The position numbers and the translations under genes are program-made. The notes below the pieces were generated by a model that saw only the letters and a list, made by a program, of their open reading frames with translations, did no database searches and was not told the origin of the DNA. Shown here in pieces: positions 43,467 to 55,400 of a stretch of 64,000 nucleotides of DNA. The stretch comes from Zantedeschia hybrid cultivar (taxonomy: Eukaryota > Streptophyta > Magnoliopsida > Alismatales > Araceae). The stretch is taken from NCBI GenBank assembly GCA_030544215.1, contig JARZZO010000013.1, positions 47,759,196 through 47,823,195 on the forward strand, written 5' to 3'. Each line of letters opens with the position of its first letter. The stretch's first letter is position 1.

Positions 43467-46400
43467 ATGGACGGCGGCGGCGGCGAGGAGTTGACCGCGC
43501 AGGAGACGGCGCTGTACGACCGCCAGATCCGAGTCTGGGGCGTCGACGCGCAGAGGAGGTCAGCTTATCTGTTTATTCCTCTCTGCTTGCTGTTAATGCT
43601 GTGCATTTGTGTGTTTTGGCCTCAGATTTGCTTCTAACGCCATGTAACGTGACTGCTGAGTGTTGGATGCCTTTTGCACAGTTCAGATTTCTCCACCGTC
43701 TTTTCGTGCTTCTGATTTTCTTTTTTCCTTTGATTTTTTAAAGGTTGAGCAAATCGCACGTTTTGGTCAGCGGAATGACGGGGACCGCTGTCGAGGTAAT
43801 TACTTCGTTTGAGAGTAGTGTTTCTTCTTTTTGGGAAAGTCGATAATAGGGCAGTTTTGATAGAGATTTGTCCAGGTTCATTTGAGGGTAGTTGCAATCC
43901 CCCACATCAGTTGGATTTTTAGTATATATCTGTTTGTTGGATTGAACTATTGCTTTTATTGGCAATTTGGCACACAGTTTCACCAACTACAGTGATGATT
44001 AATCCAGTATCAAGTGTCACCATTACACTGAAACTTCTACTAAATTATGTTATGGTCTCAATGTTACAAGCGTAGATTCATAGGACGTGTTTGGTGAAAC
44101 TTTTAGTTGGAAGCTACTTCTAGCTTCCACTTTTCACGTGGAAAACGTTGAGGGAGAGTAGTTATAACTAGCTTTGAGTGGTTACAAAAGTCAAAACCTC
44201 ACTTTTCTTGCATATGTTTTTGTTCGAAGCCAAACTAAAATACTACATAAAGGACTTTCAAGCCCTAATTTCTTTCCATACAAATAACTGGATGGAAATA
44301 TAAAATCACTTATAATTGGAAGCTGTGCCAAACACAGCCATAGTCTGAGCACAGAAAACCACTACACAAGCTTCCCAATTTAGTTTACAACATTGCCAAA
44401 GACCTTTTATCTGTATTTTACTACAACTTCCTGTCCTACACATGGAAAGACGTATAAGGTAGAAAGAAAAATATATTCAGATGTGTTTACAGAAGAAGTA
44501 CTGCAGTCATTAGACTCATCATCACAGCTACCATTCTCTGCAAATGAGCCTCATATCATAATCTTTGAATGTAGAAAAGTTCAGATCCCGTAATCTGACA
44601 GCAAACAGAAAAAAAAAGGCTAGACTCAGTACTCCGATGGCAAACACATAGTGGAGAGCAGGGCATCAGACACCCACACTACCAATTAGCTCCAAATCAT
44701 CAGCAAAAAGCATTAAAGGAAAAAAGTAAAAAAACCTGTGACAGCCTTCTTTCTCCTCTTAGAGGAAAGAATGGACCATGAGACGAGATTGTACAAAGAG
44801 TGCAGCTGCCAGAGATGGTGATGCTGATGGCTGAAGGGAGCGGATGGAAGATGTGTAGACCGGCAATTGTCTGCCATCAGTAGTGTTGAGGCAGAGTCTC
44901 TAGGGGGAGGGTAGCTAGAGGATACCAAATGATGCAATTGTCTGCCATCAATGTCGTAGTATGATGCTCTTTAAACCACATTGCGTGGTAACATAATGTA
45001 AAACACGATTCTAAATCAATTGATTGAGGCATGGTTTGTTGTGAAAAAGGAACTTTGACACAATTCATTTACATCCTTTTAGGTGCCTTTGTATCCTTGA
45101 AGGATGTACATTAAGTTTGATTGCATTGCTTTTGAAATCCTTAAAGGATAATCTTTAAAGGTACAAATTCTTTTTTTTTAAGTGTCAAAACTGTCATTGG
45201 TTTGGGGGTATGGTTGTGATCATTTGATAGTATGGCCAGCCATCCAATAAGTATCCTTTAATGTGTTGTTCCTTGATAGATCTAATAAACCATACCAATA
45301 ACCCATTAAGCATCTATTTTACTTAAAGAATATTGGTAGGCCCACTTAGGAACCATTAAGGACCCCCTAGATCTAATAAGTATCTTTTAAGAGATTTTCT
45401 CTTAATAGTCCATAATGAACTATACCAGTAATCCTTTAAGTGTTCTCTAACTCAAAGGATATTCATAAGTCTACTTAGGATCCATTAAAGAGCAAGGATA
45501 GTATGGCCCATTAAGTAAACCATGCCATAACAATGGCCCAATAAGTTTCAATAGGTCTATTTATTAACGGCTAATGTTAACAAAATCTTAATGGGTTCTA
45601 ATAGATCCATTTGAGACCCATCAAAGAACAATGTTTTCTTAAATAAGGTCCAACATGATTCATTTAAAAAATTCACTTTGATTAGACAAAATTACTATGA
45701 TTTAAATAATGTCCAATAAAGTCTATCATTCAATTTGATTAGTGGAATGTGTTAACCACTTAATTAAAGTTATAAGATGTAAAACTCAAGAAAGTATGAG
45801 TCGTTACATAAATTTGCATAGCTTAAGAAAGCATGAGCTTGCACAAAAAAGATCACTCAAGAAAGCATGAGTGTCTTCCTAGATTAAAATAAATCATTAA
45901 GCTCAAGAAAGCATGAGCTTGGTCTCGCCTTTGAAGCGATCTTGAACCTTTCTTTCAAGAAGTAGCACCACTTGGTCTTCTCCAAAAGTATTCTCTTGCA
46001 GCAGCCCCAATTAGGGTATTTATAGGGCCAAGGAGGAGGCATCTGATGGGGGCTATGTGACTGGTGGCACCCCCCATCGGTGGCTTTCCCTCCATCTTTT
46101 TTTTTTTGAATTTTTTCTTTGTGTTTGGAGAGAAAAATTAATGGGAGAGAGATAGAGAGAGAGACAAAAATGATAGATAGAAGGGCTCGGCCCTCTCTTT
46201 TGCTGTCCGGTGGGGAACCACCTGGTAAGGATGGCAGTACCGATAGCGGGGGGTACCGATACTGATATGCACCGTCAGTCCGGTATCGGTCCATTTTGCC
46301 TAGTACCAGGCAACACTTTTTTTTTAAAATACAAATGACTGGTATTCATGGTTGGCAGTATCGGCCGATACGTATCGGTATCGGCCTGGTCCGATACTAT

Positions 46401-49400
46401 ACCTGTAAACGGTATCGGCTGATACGTACCGGTATCAGTACCCTCTGATACCGGTACTGCCATCCATGCTGGTATTGGACTACTCTTGGTATTGTATCGA
46501 ATACCCACCGGCCGATATATATCAGTATCGGCCAATACTCCCAACCATGCCACCCAGTGGCACCCCCTCCACCGGCCTCTCTCGCCCCTCTTACTTTTCT
46601 TCTTTATTCTTTTTCTTTATTTTTTTTAATTTTACAAAACCACCCCCTCCAATAGGGGGGGGGGGGGGAAGGACCCACCCCCACTAGTTCTTTCTTTCTC
46701 TCTCTCTCTCTCTCTCTTCTTTATTCTCTCTCTCCCCAATGACACCCCCACCGGATGGTGGGGGTTTTGGTTCCGGTTGGCGGGTGGGGGGTTGGGGGGG
46801 GGGGATTGGTGGGCCTCCCACCGGTTCCTCTCTCTCATCTCTCTCTTCCTTTCTTTATTTCTTTTAGGGCTGTCAACGGAAACCCGATTATCCGATTTTT
46901 TGATCCGTTACTGAAAAAAAATATTCGATTTCGATAAAAAATATCCGCCCGATAGTTATCGGAATCGGAAACGGATATTTTCGATAAGCTTTTGGAATCG
47001 AAAATGGAAACACCTGTTTCCGTATCTGCATTCCGATTTCTGATTTCGATTATTATTAAAGATTTTTAAATGTAACTTTATGGATACATGATTACACTCA
47101 TTGTGTTTTAATCTTATTGATCATTATCTAATATACTAAGGCGTATTGGTTATATTTAGGTCTCATTCTATATATTTTAAACAAATAAATCAAGAAATTA
47201 GCAGTTTTCGCTAATTATTGAAAATAATATCCGATTCCGACCAATTCCGATATCGGAATTGGAAACAAATCGGAAACGGAAAATGGACTTTCCGATTTTA
47301 TCGGAAACGGAAACAGAAAATACACTTTCCGATCTTATCGGAATCGGAAACGGAAAGAAGTTATCATTATCGAAATCGGAAAATGGTTGTATCTGTATCC
47401 TACCCGTTTACAGCTCTAATTTCTTTCCTTCCTCCCTCTCTCTCTCTCTCTCTCTCTTGTTTCCTAAAACACCCCCACCCACCAGCTGGTGGGGGTTTTG
47501 AGTGGAAACCAGTGGGGGAGGGGATCTGGTGGGACCCCCACCAGTTTCACCCTCTCTCTCTTCTCTCTCCATCGCACCCTTCTCTCTCTATCTCCCGTTG
47601 GCCCCTTCTCTCTTTGTAGCGTCCCACTGCCTCTCTCTCTTGCGGTCACCCTGTTTTGCCAAAACAGGGGACCGCAAGCCCTTGTTCCGCTGTCGCTGCT
47701 ACAGTTTGTTGTTGTTTGTTGCGGCTGCTGCTTTTGTTGTTGCTGACTGCTGCTCCTATTGGTGCTGCCGCTGGCTGCTGTTGTTGTGGCTGCCACCTGC
47801 TAGCTGCTTCTGTTGCTTCTTGCCGCTGCTGTCATTGTTGTGGAGTTGTTGCTGCTGCCTTGGTGCCTTTCCAACTAGCACGTTGGGCTCAAGTTGGCCT
47901 TGGAGGAAGGCCCAGAGAGAAGGGGCTCCACTTCAAGGTAAAACTCTAGGCCATGTTTTTATATCATACATGTATACTTTAATGTACCATGATCTCCGAT
48001 GATCAAAAGCTTGTTAAACACTGGCTTAAACAGTTTAATCCAACTCTTTTTGCGATTAGTTATGACAAGTGTATCATAATCTAATATACCTGTTCTTATT
48101 GCTACCAAACAGATAATTGGGCTCTCTATCCTTGTCTCCATTGTTATCCCCATGCCAAACATGGCTTAAATTAACAAAGGCTACTACTCAATGAAACAAT
48201 GAAATATCTATGAGTGAGAAATCAACCAAAACCAATTAGTCACCTTCCTCTATTTTACTTCCTTACTGCATGCATACTGAATTTTTACCTTACTCTGAAA
48301 GTCTGAATTATGCAAGCCACATTTTAAAATCATCCTGATTCTGGTTTCAATCCCATGTTGGTTGTTGCTGTGACTTTCATGAAGCCCAAACATTTATACT
48401 CTATAGGACACACCTATTGGAGCGTATGCTCTTTTCAGTTGGCATTTTTCTCTCCCAAAATGATATTTGTTCTCACTGTTGAAGAAAACACATTGAGTTG
48501 TATATTTATAAAGTGCCTGTAACTCGAATATTGTGTATTTTTCTTAACTTGAAAATTCTGTACTTTTCTTGCTACAGTTATGTTGAGAATCTTTAGAAAA
48601 ACATATGTTTCACAAGTAAGGTTTTGGTATGAACATTTAGTTCACCTGATAGTTAATAAATTCTTTTGTTCAATTGTAGTTCTGCAAGAATATTGTTCTA
48701 GCTGGAGTTGGAAGTTTAACCCTGATGGATGATCGTCCAGTAACCGAAAATGCAATTCAAGCTAATTTCTTAATCCCTCCTGACGAGACCAAGTGGAATG
48801 AGGGTTCCATTGCCGAGCTTTGTTGTGACTCTCTGAAAGAGTTTAACCCAATGGTCCATGTTTCAGTTGAAAAAGGCAAGTGATATTGATTTTTCATGTG
48901 TTTATGACTTTTAGCACCACTATGATTGAGGGATAGTGTTAACCTGATTTATTCTAGAGGAATACAGTAATACATGATAACTGTGATATCTGTTCAATAA
49001 CCAGTGAGTTAGCTTAATGGGATTGGTTGAGTTAAACTAGGATCAGGTGAATGTACCTTGGTTTAATTATGGAACAGGAAGTGGAACCTGTAGGTAAATT
49101 ACCATAAATGCCCTTCTTATTTTATCATCACTTAGATTACTTCTTAGTTTTGTAGAATGACTTTAAAATTAATATATTTAATTATGTATAAGTTGACTGA
49201 GTGTGTTGACCACAATATCAACTATTTCTGTTTTCTTTTTCTTTTTTTTTGGAATGTGGATGGTACCACAAATGTATTAAGTATAAAAAAGAAGGGGATA
49301 TACAAGCATAGCCATGAGGGCCATGACCACATGCAAAAGCCCCTTATACAAAAGACACCCAGAAGGTGTACCAACCTACCCCTCCCTCAACAAAACAAAG

Positions 49401-52400
49401 GGAAGAATTTGCAAGGATACATCTACAAAAAACATCAGCCCATTCTCTCACTCTGTTACAAATGAATCTCACAGCACATTCTGGGATAAGAGCTTCCTTT
49501 TTGGAATCCTTTTCCTCTCACTCCATATCGCCAAATTGTCATATGCAGGATCATCCACCAGATTTGAGAATCTTCTTTGGGGAGGTGGCGACTACCCCAT
49601 GAGAAGAGAAGACGGTCCGTCGAGTCCTCCAAGGTGAGCTGCTTCCCCACGTTACTCAAGATCAGCTACCATACCTCCCTGGAGAAAGGACACCCAAGGA
49701 AGAGATGATCCAAAGACTCATTCTGATCCGCACAGAAAGGGGCACTAGTCTCCATATCAGCCAAGAAACACGCCAATTTTTCCTAGGTAGGAAGTCTCCG
49801 ACGAATCAGATGATTCGAGGGGGATGTGGGCTTCCAGATAATAGATGCACAAGGATGCCTCAAACCTCCATGAGAGATGATCTGGTAGGCAGAAGGTCCC
49901 CTTAGCTTCCCAAGTCCAAGACCACCTATATGAGCCAAGGGATTGGGTGAGAATTCTTGAAGCAGGGAGATGAGCTGTCCAAATTCCTATATCTCCTCAT
50001 TCTTAAGCTGTCTTCTAAATAATGGGATCCATACCCCGCCTGGTTTTCTAAAGTCATACACCTATGCCATGGCCACATTAGGTTGGAACGAAATAACATA
50101 CAATCTTGGGAACCTGTCACACAGAGGCAGGCCCTTAGACCACTTATCCGCCCAGAACAAACAGCTATGTGTGATTCTTTTCCATATTGGAGACATGTTA
50201 TGCATGGAGGTTGGCCAAAGATCCTATACTTTCGCTCTGGAGTAATACCGCTGGCTAATGATATCCACCCATAAATTGGGTTCCTTTATGCCACCAACTT
50301 TCAAAGCCATTTGGTAAGGAGAGCTATGTTGACCTCATTCAAACTCTTGAAGCCCAAACCACCATTCTCCCTGCTTCTACAAAACTTCTTTTGTTTTCTT
50401 TGATGAATCAAACTATTTTGTTGACCTACTTGACCGTGCCTTAAGTAAAATTTACCTATTTGACCATGTATCAGCACATCTAATGCATGACAGATGAGCA
50501 TGTGCTTTATTATTTCCTTATGTGGAAGAATCAAATATTTCACATGCAAATATAGATTGAAATAATGCAACAAAACCAGAAGATTTACCATCCTTTTCTG
50601 AAAACCTATCATAGGCTGTTGAGTATGATTCCAAACATTAAAAAAGAACCAAAGGGAAGAAAAGGGAGAAGGTGATGATGTGACTAATGCTCTGCTCCTT
50701 GGAAGGGCCAAAAGAGAAGAGCAGGTGTGGGTTAAACATATTCCATGGTGGACCGTCGAACATGAAGCCCAGGGTTAAGTTGGGTAACTCCCATTTAGCT
50801 TTAAATATTCCAGGACAGCTAGCTCCACCTATCAAACTAAATTTTAGATTAAAATTGAATAACCCAGTTTATCTTCGGGATGGCCCTCTATCAAATCATA
50901 CCTTAGGCCCTTATCTGTTTGTTGTATGAAAAAAGGAAATTGCAGATCATCTACTCATGCTTCCACAATCCAGCACAATGAAATGCTTTCTTCTCTTTCT
51001 TTTTGCCCATTAACCCTCCAAGATATAATGGAAAGGAACACTTATGCATTTTTTTCTTTATTGTAGCTGGAGAAAAAAAAAATTGAGTTCACTTTGTTGA
51101 ATGTGTCTTTATTGTAGCTGGAGAAAAAAATTGAGTTCATTTTGTTGATTGTGTCTTTATTGTAGCTGGAGAAAACAATTGAGTTCACTTTGTTGAATGT
51201 AAAAAAGGGTCTGTGTTTTATTGGGAAGTAAGGTCTGTTTTTTTTCCTTTGTGTGTGGCTGAAGTTTCAAAATAGAGTAAGTTATGTTTGAATTTTTATG
51301 GTAAATGCTATTGATTTATATGGCTGTCTATTATGTTTCATTTGTCTTGATCAATCATGTCGCCACCTTTTCTCTTGCAGGTGATCTATCAAGTTTTGAG
51401 GACGAATTCTTTGAAAAGTTCGATGCTGTGGTTGTTAGTTGTTGCTCTCTTGCAACCAAAGTATGAACTAGTCTCTTTGTACTCAATCTCATGCATTGTG
51501 CATTATAACGTTCTCTTTCCAAGTGTCTTTTGGGATAAACGGGAGATTTTCCTTTTATTGATGGATTGAATGCATTGTAATTGATCCTTGTTTTCTGCAT
51601 CAGCTTTCATACCTCAATTTGCTTACATTGCATCTCTCTCATCATTTATTATCCTTTGTTGACCTATGTTACAAATCTTCCTCACAGAAATCAATTAACA
51701 ACAAATGTCGGAGGAGACCAAAACGAATTGCATTTTACACAGTTGACTGTAGGGGCACTTGTGGGGAAATATTTGCTGATCTGCAAAACTATGCATATGT
51801 GCAGGTCCTTTTCTTCATTGCCCATCAAATTGTGCTTCTCGTCCTTTCTACTTTCTAAGATGATCTTGTTAGCTGGAGTAGTTAATATCTTTAGCCTGCT
51901 TGAGGCTGACAATTGTTAAATGCATTTGTAGAAATGGGAAAGTGGGTTTATGTATGTGGATAAAATTACCACTTTATGTACATTTGATCCATTGTTATCT
52001 GGTGAGTGGCCTTATGGGGTGACAATGTTAATTTTTGTATATCTAATTTGGATGCAATGATTGGATTAAGCTCCATGTCACATTGACAAGGTGACAAGGT
52101 GTCCTTGTGGTGCCTGTATGCCTAAATGCTTAGGAGGCTGCTTAATTGGTGCCGGGGATGCACCTTTATACAAACCAAGAGATAAATGACGCTACCATAA
52201 CAACAGAGTAGAAAATGTATATAAATTCACTGACTGGAGATTTATCCAAAAAGTACTAAGAATTAGCACTAACATCATACTAGCATTAAAATGAAACAGA
52301 AGTAAGAGTGGTAGGGGAAAGAGAGGGAGGGATGGAGCGAGGAAAGGAGTAAGCAGAGGCTGGAGGCTGGTGGGAAGTGGAAGAGAGGGGGTTTTCAATG

Positions 52401-55400
52401 GCTTAACAAGATCATTCCTGAAATGAGTCCTGTCAGTGGGCCACTAACTAAGCAGCCCAAGGCACCCAAGCAGGTGCCTTGGATCGCATAGCTGGCCAAG
52501 ACAAGTGCTCGGCTTGTGCGTTCTGGGAGAAAACAAGGCACTCAAGCACCCAGGGTCCTAAGAGGCACCTTGATGTGCAGGGGTCCACTTGGCAATGATG
52601 CTCCTGGCTAATGGTTGAGGGTCACTGTAAGGGTTAAAACCTGCAATTCCTTTGCCCTACGTTCTTATGTGCTTCCTTTGCAAAGGGATGGGCAGACTCA
52701 TGGCCTTAGTGAGTCTGAGGGAATGCCAGATATCTCTCCTTCACATCTAGTTATCATTTTTAGTACTTAGAAATGTTGCATAAAGGCTTTCTTGGGATTA
52801 CGGGTTCAGGGAATGCGAGACCTGTCCCCTTCACGGGTAGTTCTCCTTTTGTGTACTTGCAAATTTTATGTAACTCTTTCTTGAGAGTTGAGACCATGGA
52901 ATTTTTTTTTAAAAGATCTGGGAAGGTTTAAGTTAGTATAGTTATCCTAATTCTCTTCTTTTCATTTACAATTTTCAGAAACTGGTCTTCTGAGTGGTGA
53001 TCTTTAAGCAGGAGTCACCAATACATAGATGTCAACTAACATATGGTCGAGCAGGATCACCAAACTTAAGTTCTGCGCTTCCCGTTGTTCAATTTGTAAA
53101 TCAGGTGGGAAAAAAGGGTGGTAAATGGGGTGACGGCACTTCTCTAACAAGTTATGCATGTACATGTATAACAAATTATTCACATACCTGTATTCATTAT
53201 TCCATACATGCTTGGTCTATTCAGAGAACTTTTATAAGTATGCAATAGCCATGCTTTTGCTGTGAATCTTTCAGTAAACAGAAGAGATAAATAAAGCCTT
53301 TTTAGTTTACCATTGGCATTTTGCTGTGCCTCTTTCCCATTTTAGGGGAAATTTCTAGTTTCTGATTCTTGGTTAATATCCCCAGGCAACTGACAAAGAT
53401 ATAAAACTCATTTATGCCCTATTGATTTTTTCATTGACTAGCCTTTTTGCAGACTGGATCCTTGAAAAGGCTTTAGTACAATTTCTGGTTATTCTCCACT
53501 GATGTCTGTTAATAATTGCAGTGTAGGGTAAAGATACAAGCTTAATAATTTGTCATTTGCACAGCGTCAGTCAGTAGTTAATCTAGACTGGTGAAGCTTG
53601 ACGGGGTTGAAATGATGGACAGTAGCAGTGAGGGTAATTGTGATACTATTTTGCATGCTATGTGCTGTAAGGAGGGTATTCACGATGTTTTCATTTTAAG
53701 ATGCCTTTTATGCACACCAAAAAAGAGAGGTTATTCATGTAAACATCTCTCTATCTAGCTTTCCTACTTATTTTTAGTAGAGGTTCTGGAATATTTTGAA
53801 ATCTCGAACAGTACTGTCAGTTCATGAGGTATAAATTGGTTATGCTTTAGATGGAACTTGGTCTTTTCTTTTCTCTGATACGTCATCTTGTGTTTCTTGT
53901 AGATATAATTTTAGATTGTTACCCTTTTTTTGAATGTTAGATTGTTACCGTTGTTAACTTTTTTTTGGCAGAAAAAGCCTGAAGGTGCCACTGAATGCCA
54001 TATGAAGTATCCAAGCTTGGAGGTATTTTCTCTGACAGGAAGATTTATTTCATAACTCATGTTCCTTCAACAATTATAGAACTTTAACATCCTTAGTTAC
54101 ATCCATTTTTGGCTTCATGTTTGCATTAGAATACTATCAATCTCTTACAATGAACATGTTCACCACCTCTTTATTGCTCAGCCTAGGTATCTTTTTCTCT
54201 TGTTTTTTTTTTTGAAGGTGACATTAAGTCACAATTTCATTGAATAAAAAGGAGGATTACAAAGAAAATGAATGACCCAGGGGCCATCACCATCAGGATC
54301 GGACAACCCCCATCCTGGTCCCCATCTACATAAGAAAGGATGAAAATTACAAGGATGTTTTATCAAGCAAATAAAACAAAAACTCTCTCAAGAGAACACA
54401 GGGACCTATCAGGAAATCATTTCCTTCCAATTCCTGGCCTTTTCAAAAAAATCAGAACTCCCCTCCTTGAGGATACCAGCAGCCCTTCCCCACTCTTCCA
54501 CCCATCTAAATGTACTCCTCAGCAGCTCATTTGAACTTCTGCATTGGTCATTGAGTTTCCTTCTATTTCTCTCACACTAGATGGCCCACAAAAGGGCCGG
54601 GCAAGTCAAGAACCATAATTGTTTAAGATCTTTATATGGACAATTACTACTCCACCAATGTAGGAGATCCGACACAGAAGATTGCTCTACCCAATTGATA
54701 CCGAATAGTCTACACATAATCTTCCACTGTATGATAATAATACCACATCCGCAAAATAAATACTTTTGGTCCTCCTCAAAAAGAACACAAAAAACACACG
54801 AGAAACTCCCAGAGATGTGTAGTTTCTTAGCCCTCCTTCCCGTAAGAATTCTGCACCAAGCAAGCTTCCACAGGAAAACTTTGATCTTATTTGGGAGATG
54901 ATTAGACCATACTAACTCTTTCCACCACACCCTAGTTCCACCATCATTCAACATTTGAGCCATGGATTTAACCGAGAACTGCCCATTGTTGGTCCATCTC
55001 CAATTTCTTTTGTCCTGCACCTCACCAGAAATTCTGACTTCACTAATGGTTTTAATTAGCAATACTAGTTCTTCTGCTTCCTCATCCGTGGGATTCCTTG
55101 TCAAAGGCAAACTGATCTGCCCTGCATCTATATTGCATAACACATCCTCTACTGTAGCTTCTTGGTGAAGGGTTATATTGAAGATCTTGCTGAAATGCTC
55201 TGAGAAGACCACACTGGAACACCATTTATCTTTCCAAAACTGTGTATCCCTGCCATTTCCCACCTGAATAATACTCGAAATGTCCATAAATTTAGCACAT
55301 CTAACAATATTCTTCCAGATTGAGGACATGTTGTAGCTGATTGCAGGATAAAAATTCCATTTGTTCTCACCTTGAAAGTAAAGATCCTTCACAATCACAG

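Noticed and set aside
47489..48002. Cysteine- and leucine-rich frames (up to 166 codons)
   Set aside because: They translate CT tracts and GCTGTTGTTG repeats in intron 2 of SAE1. No domain, no splice logic, and three overlapping frames are open for the same reason.
48876..48884. GT two bases after the GC as an alternative SAE1 intron 3 donor
   Set aside because: Joining there to exon 4 puts a stop at once after the junction; the GC donor keeps the family sequence EKGDLS.
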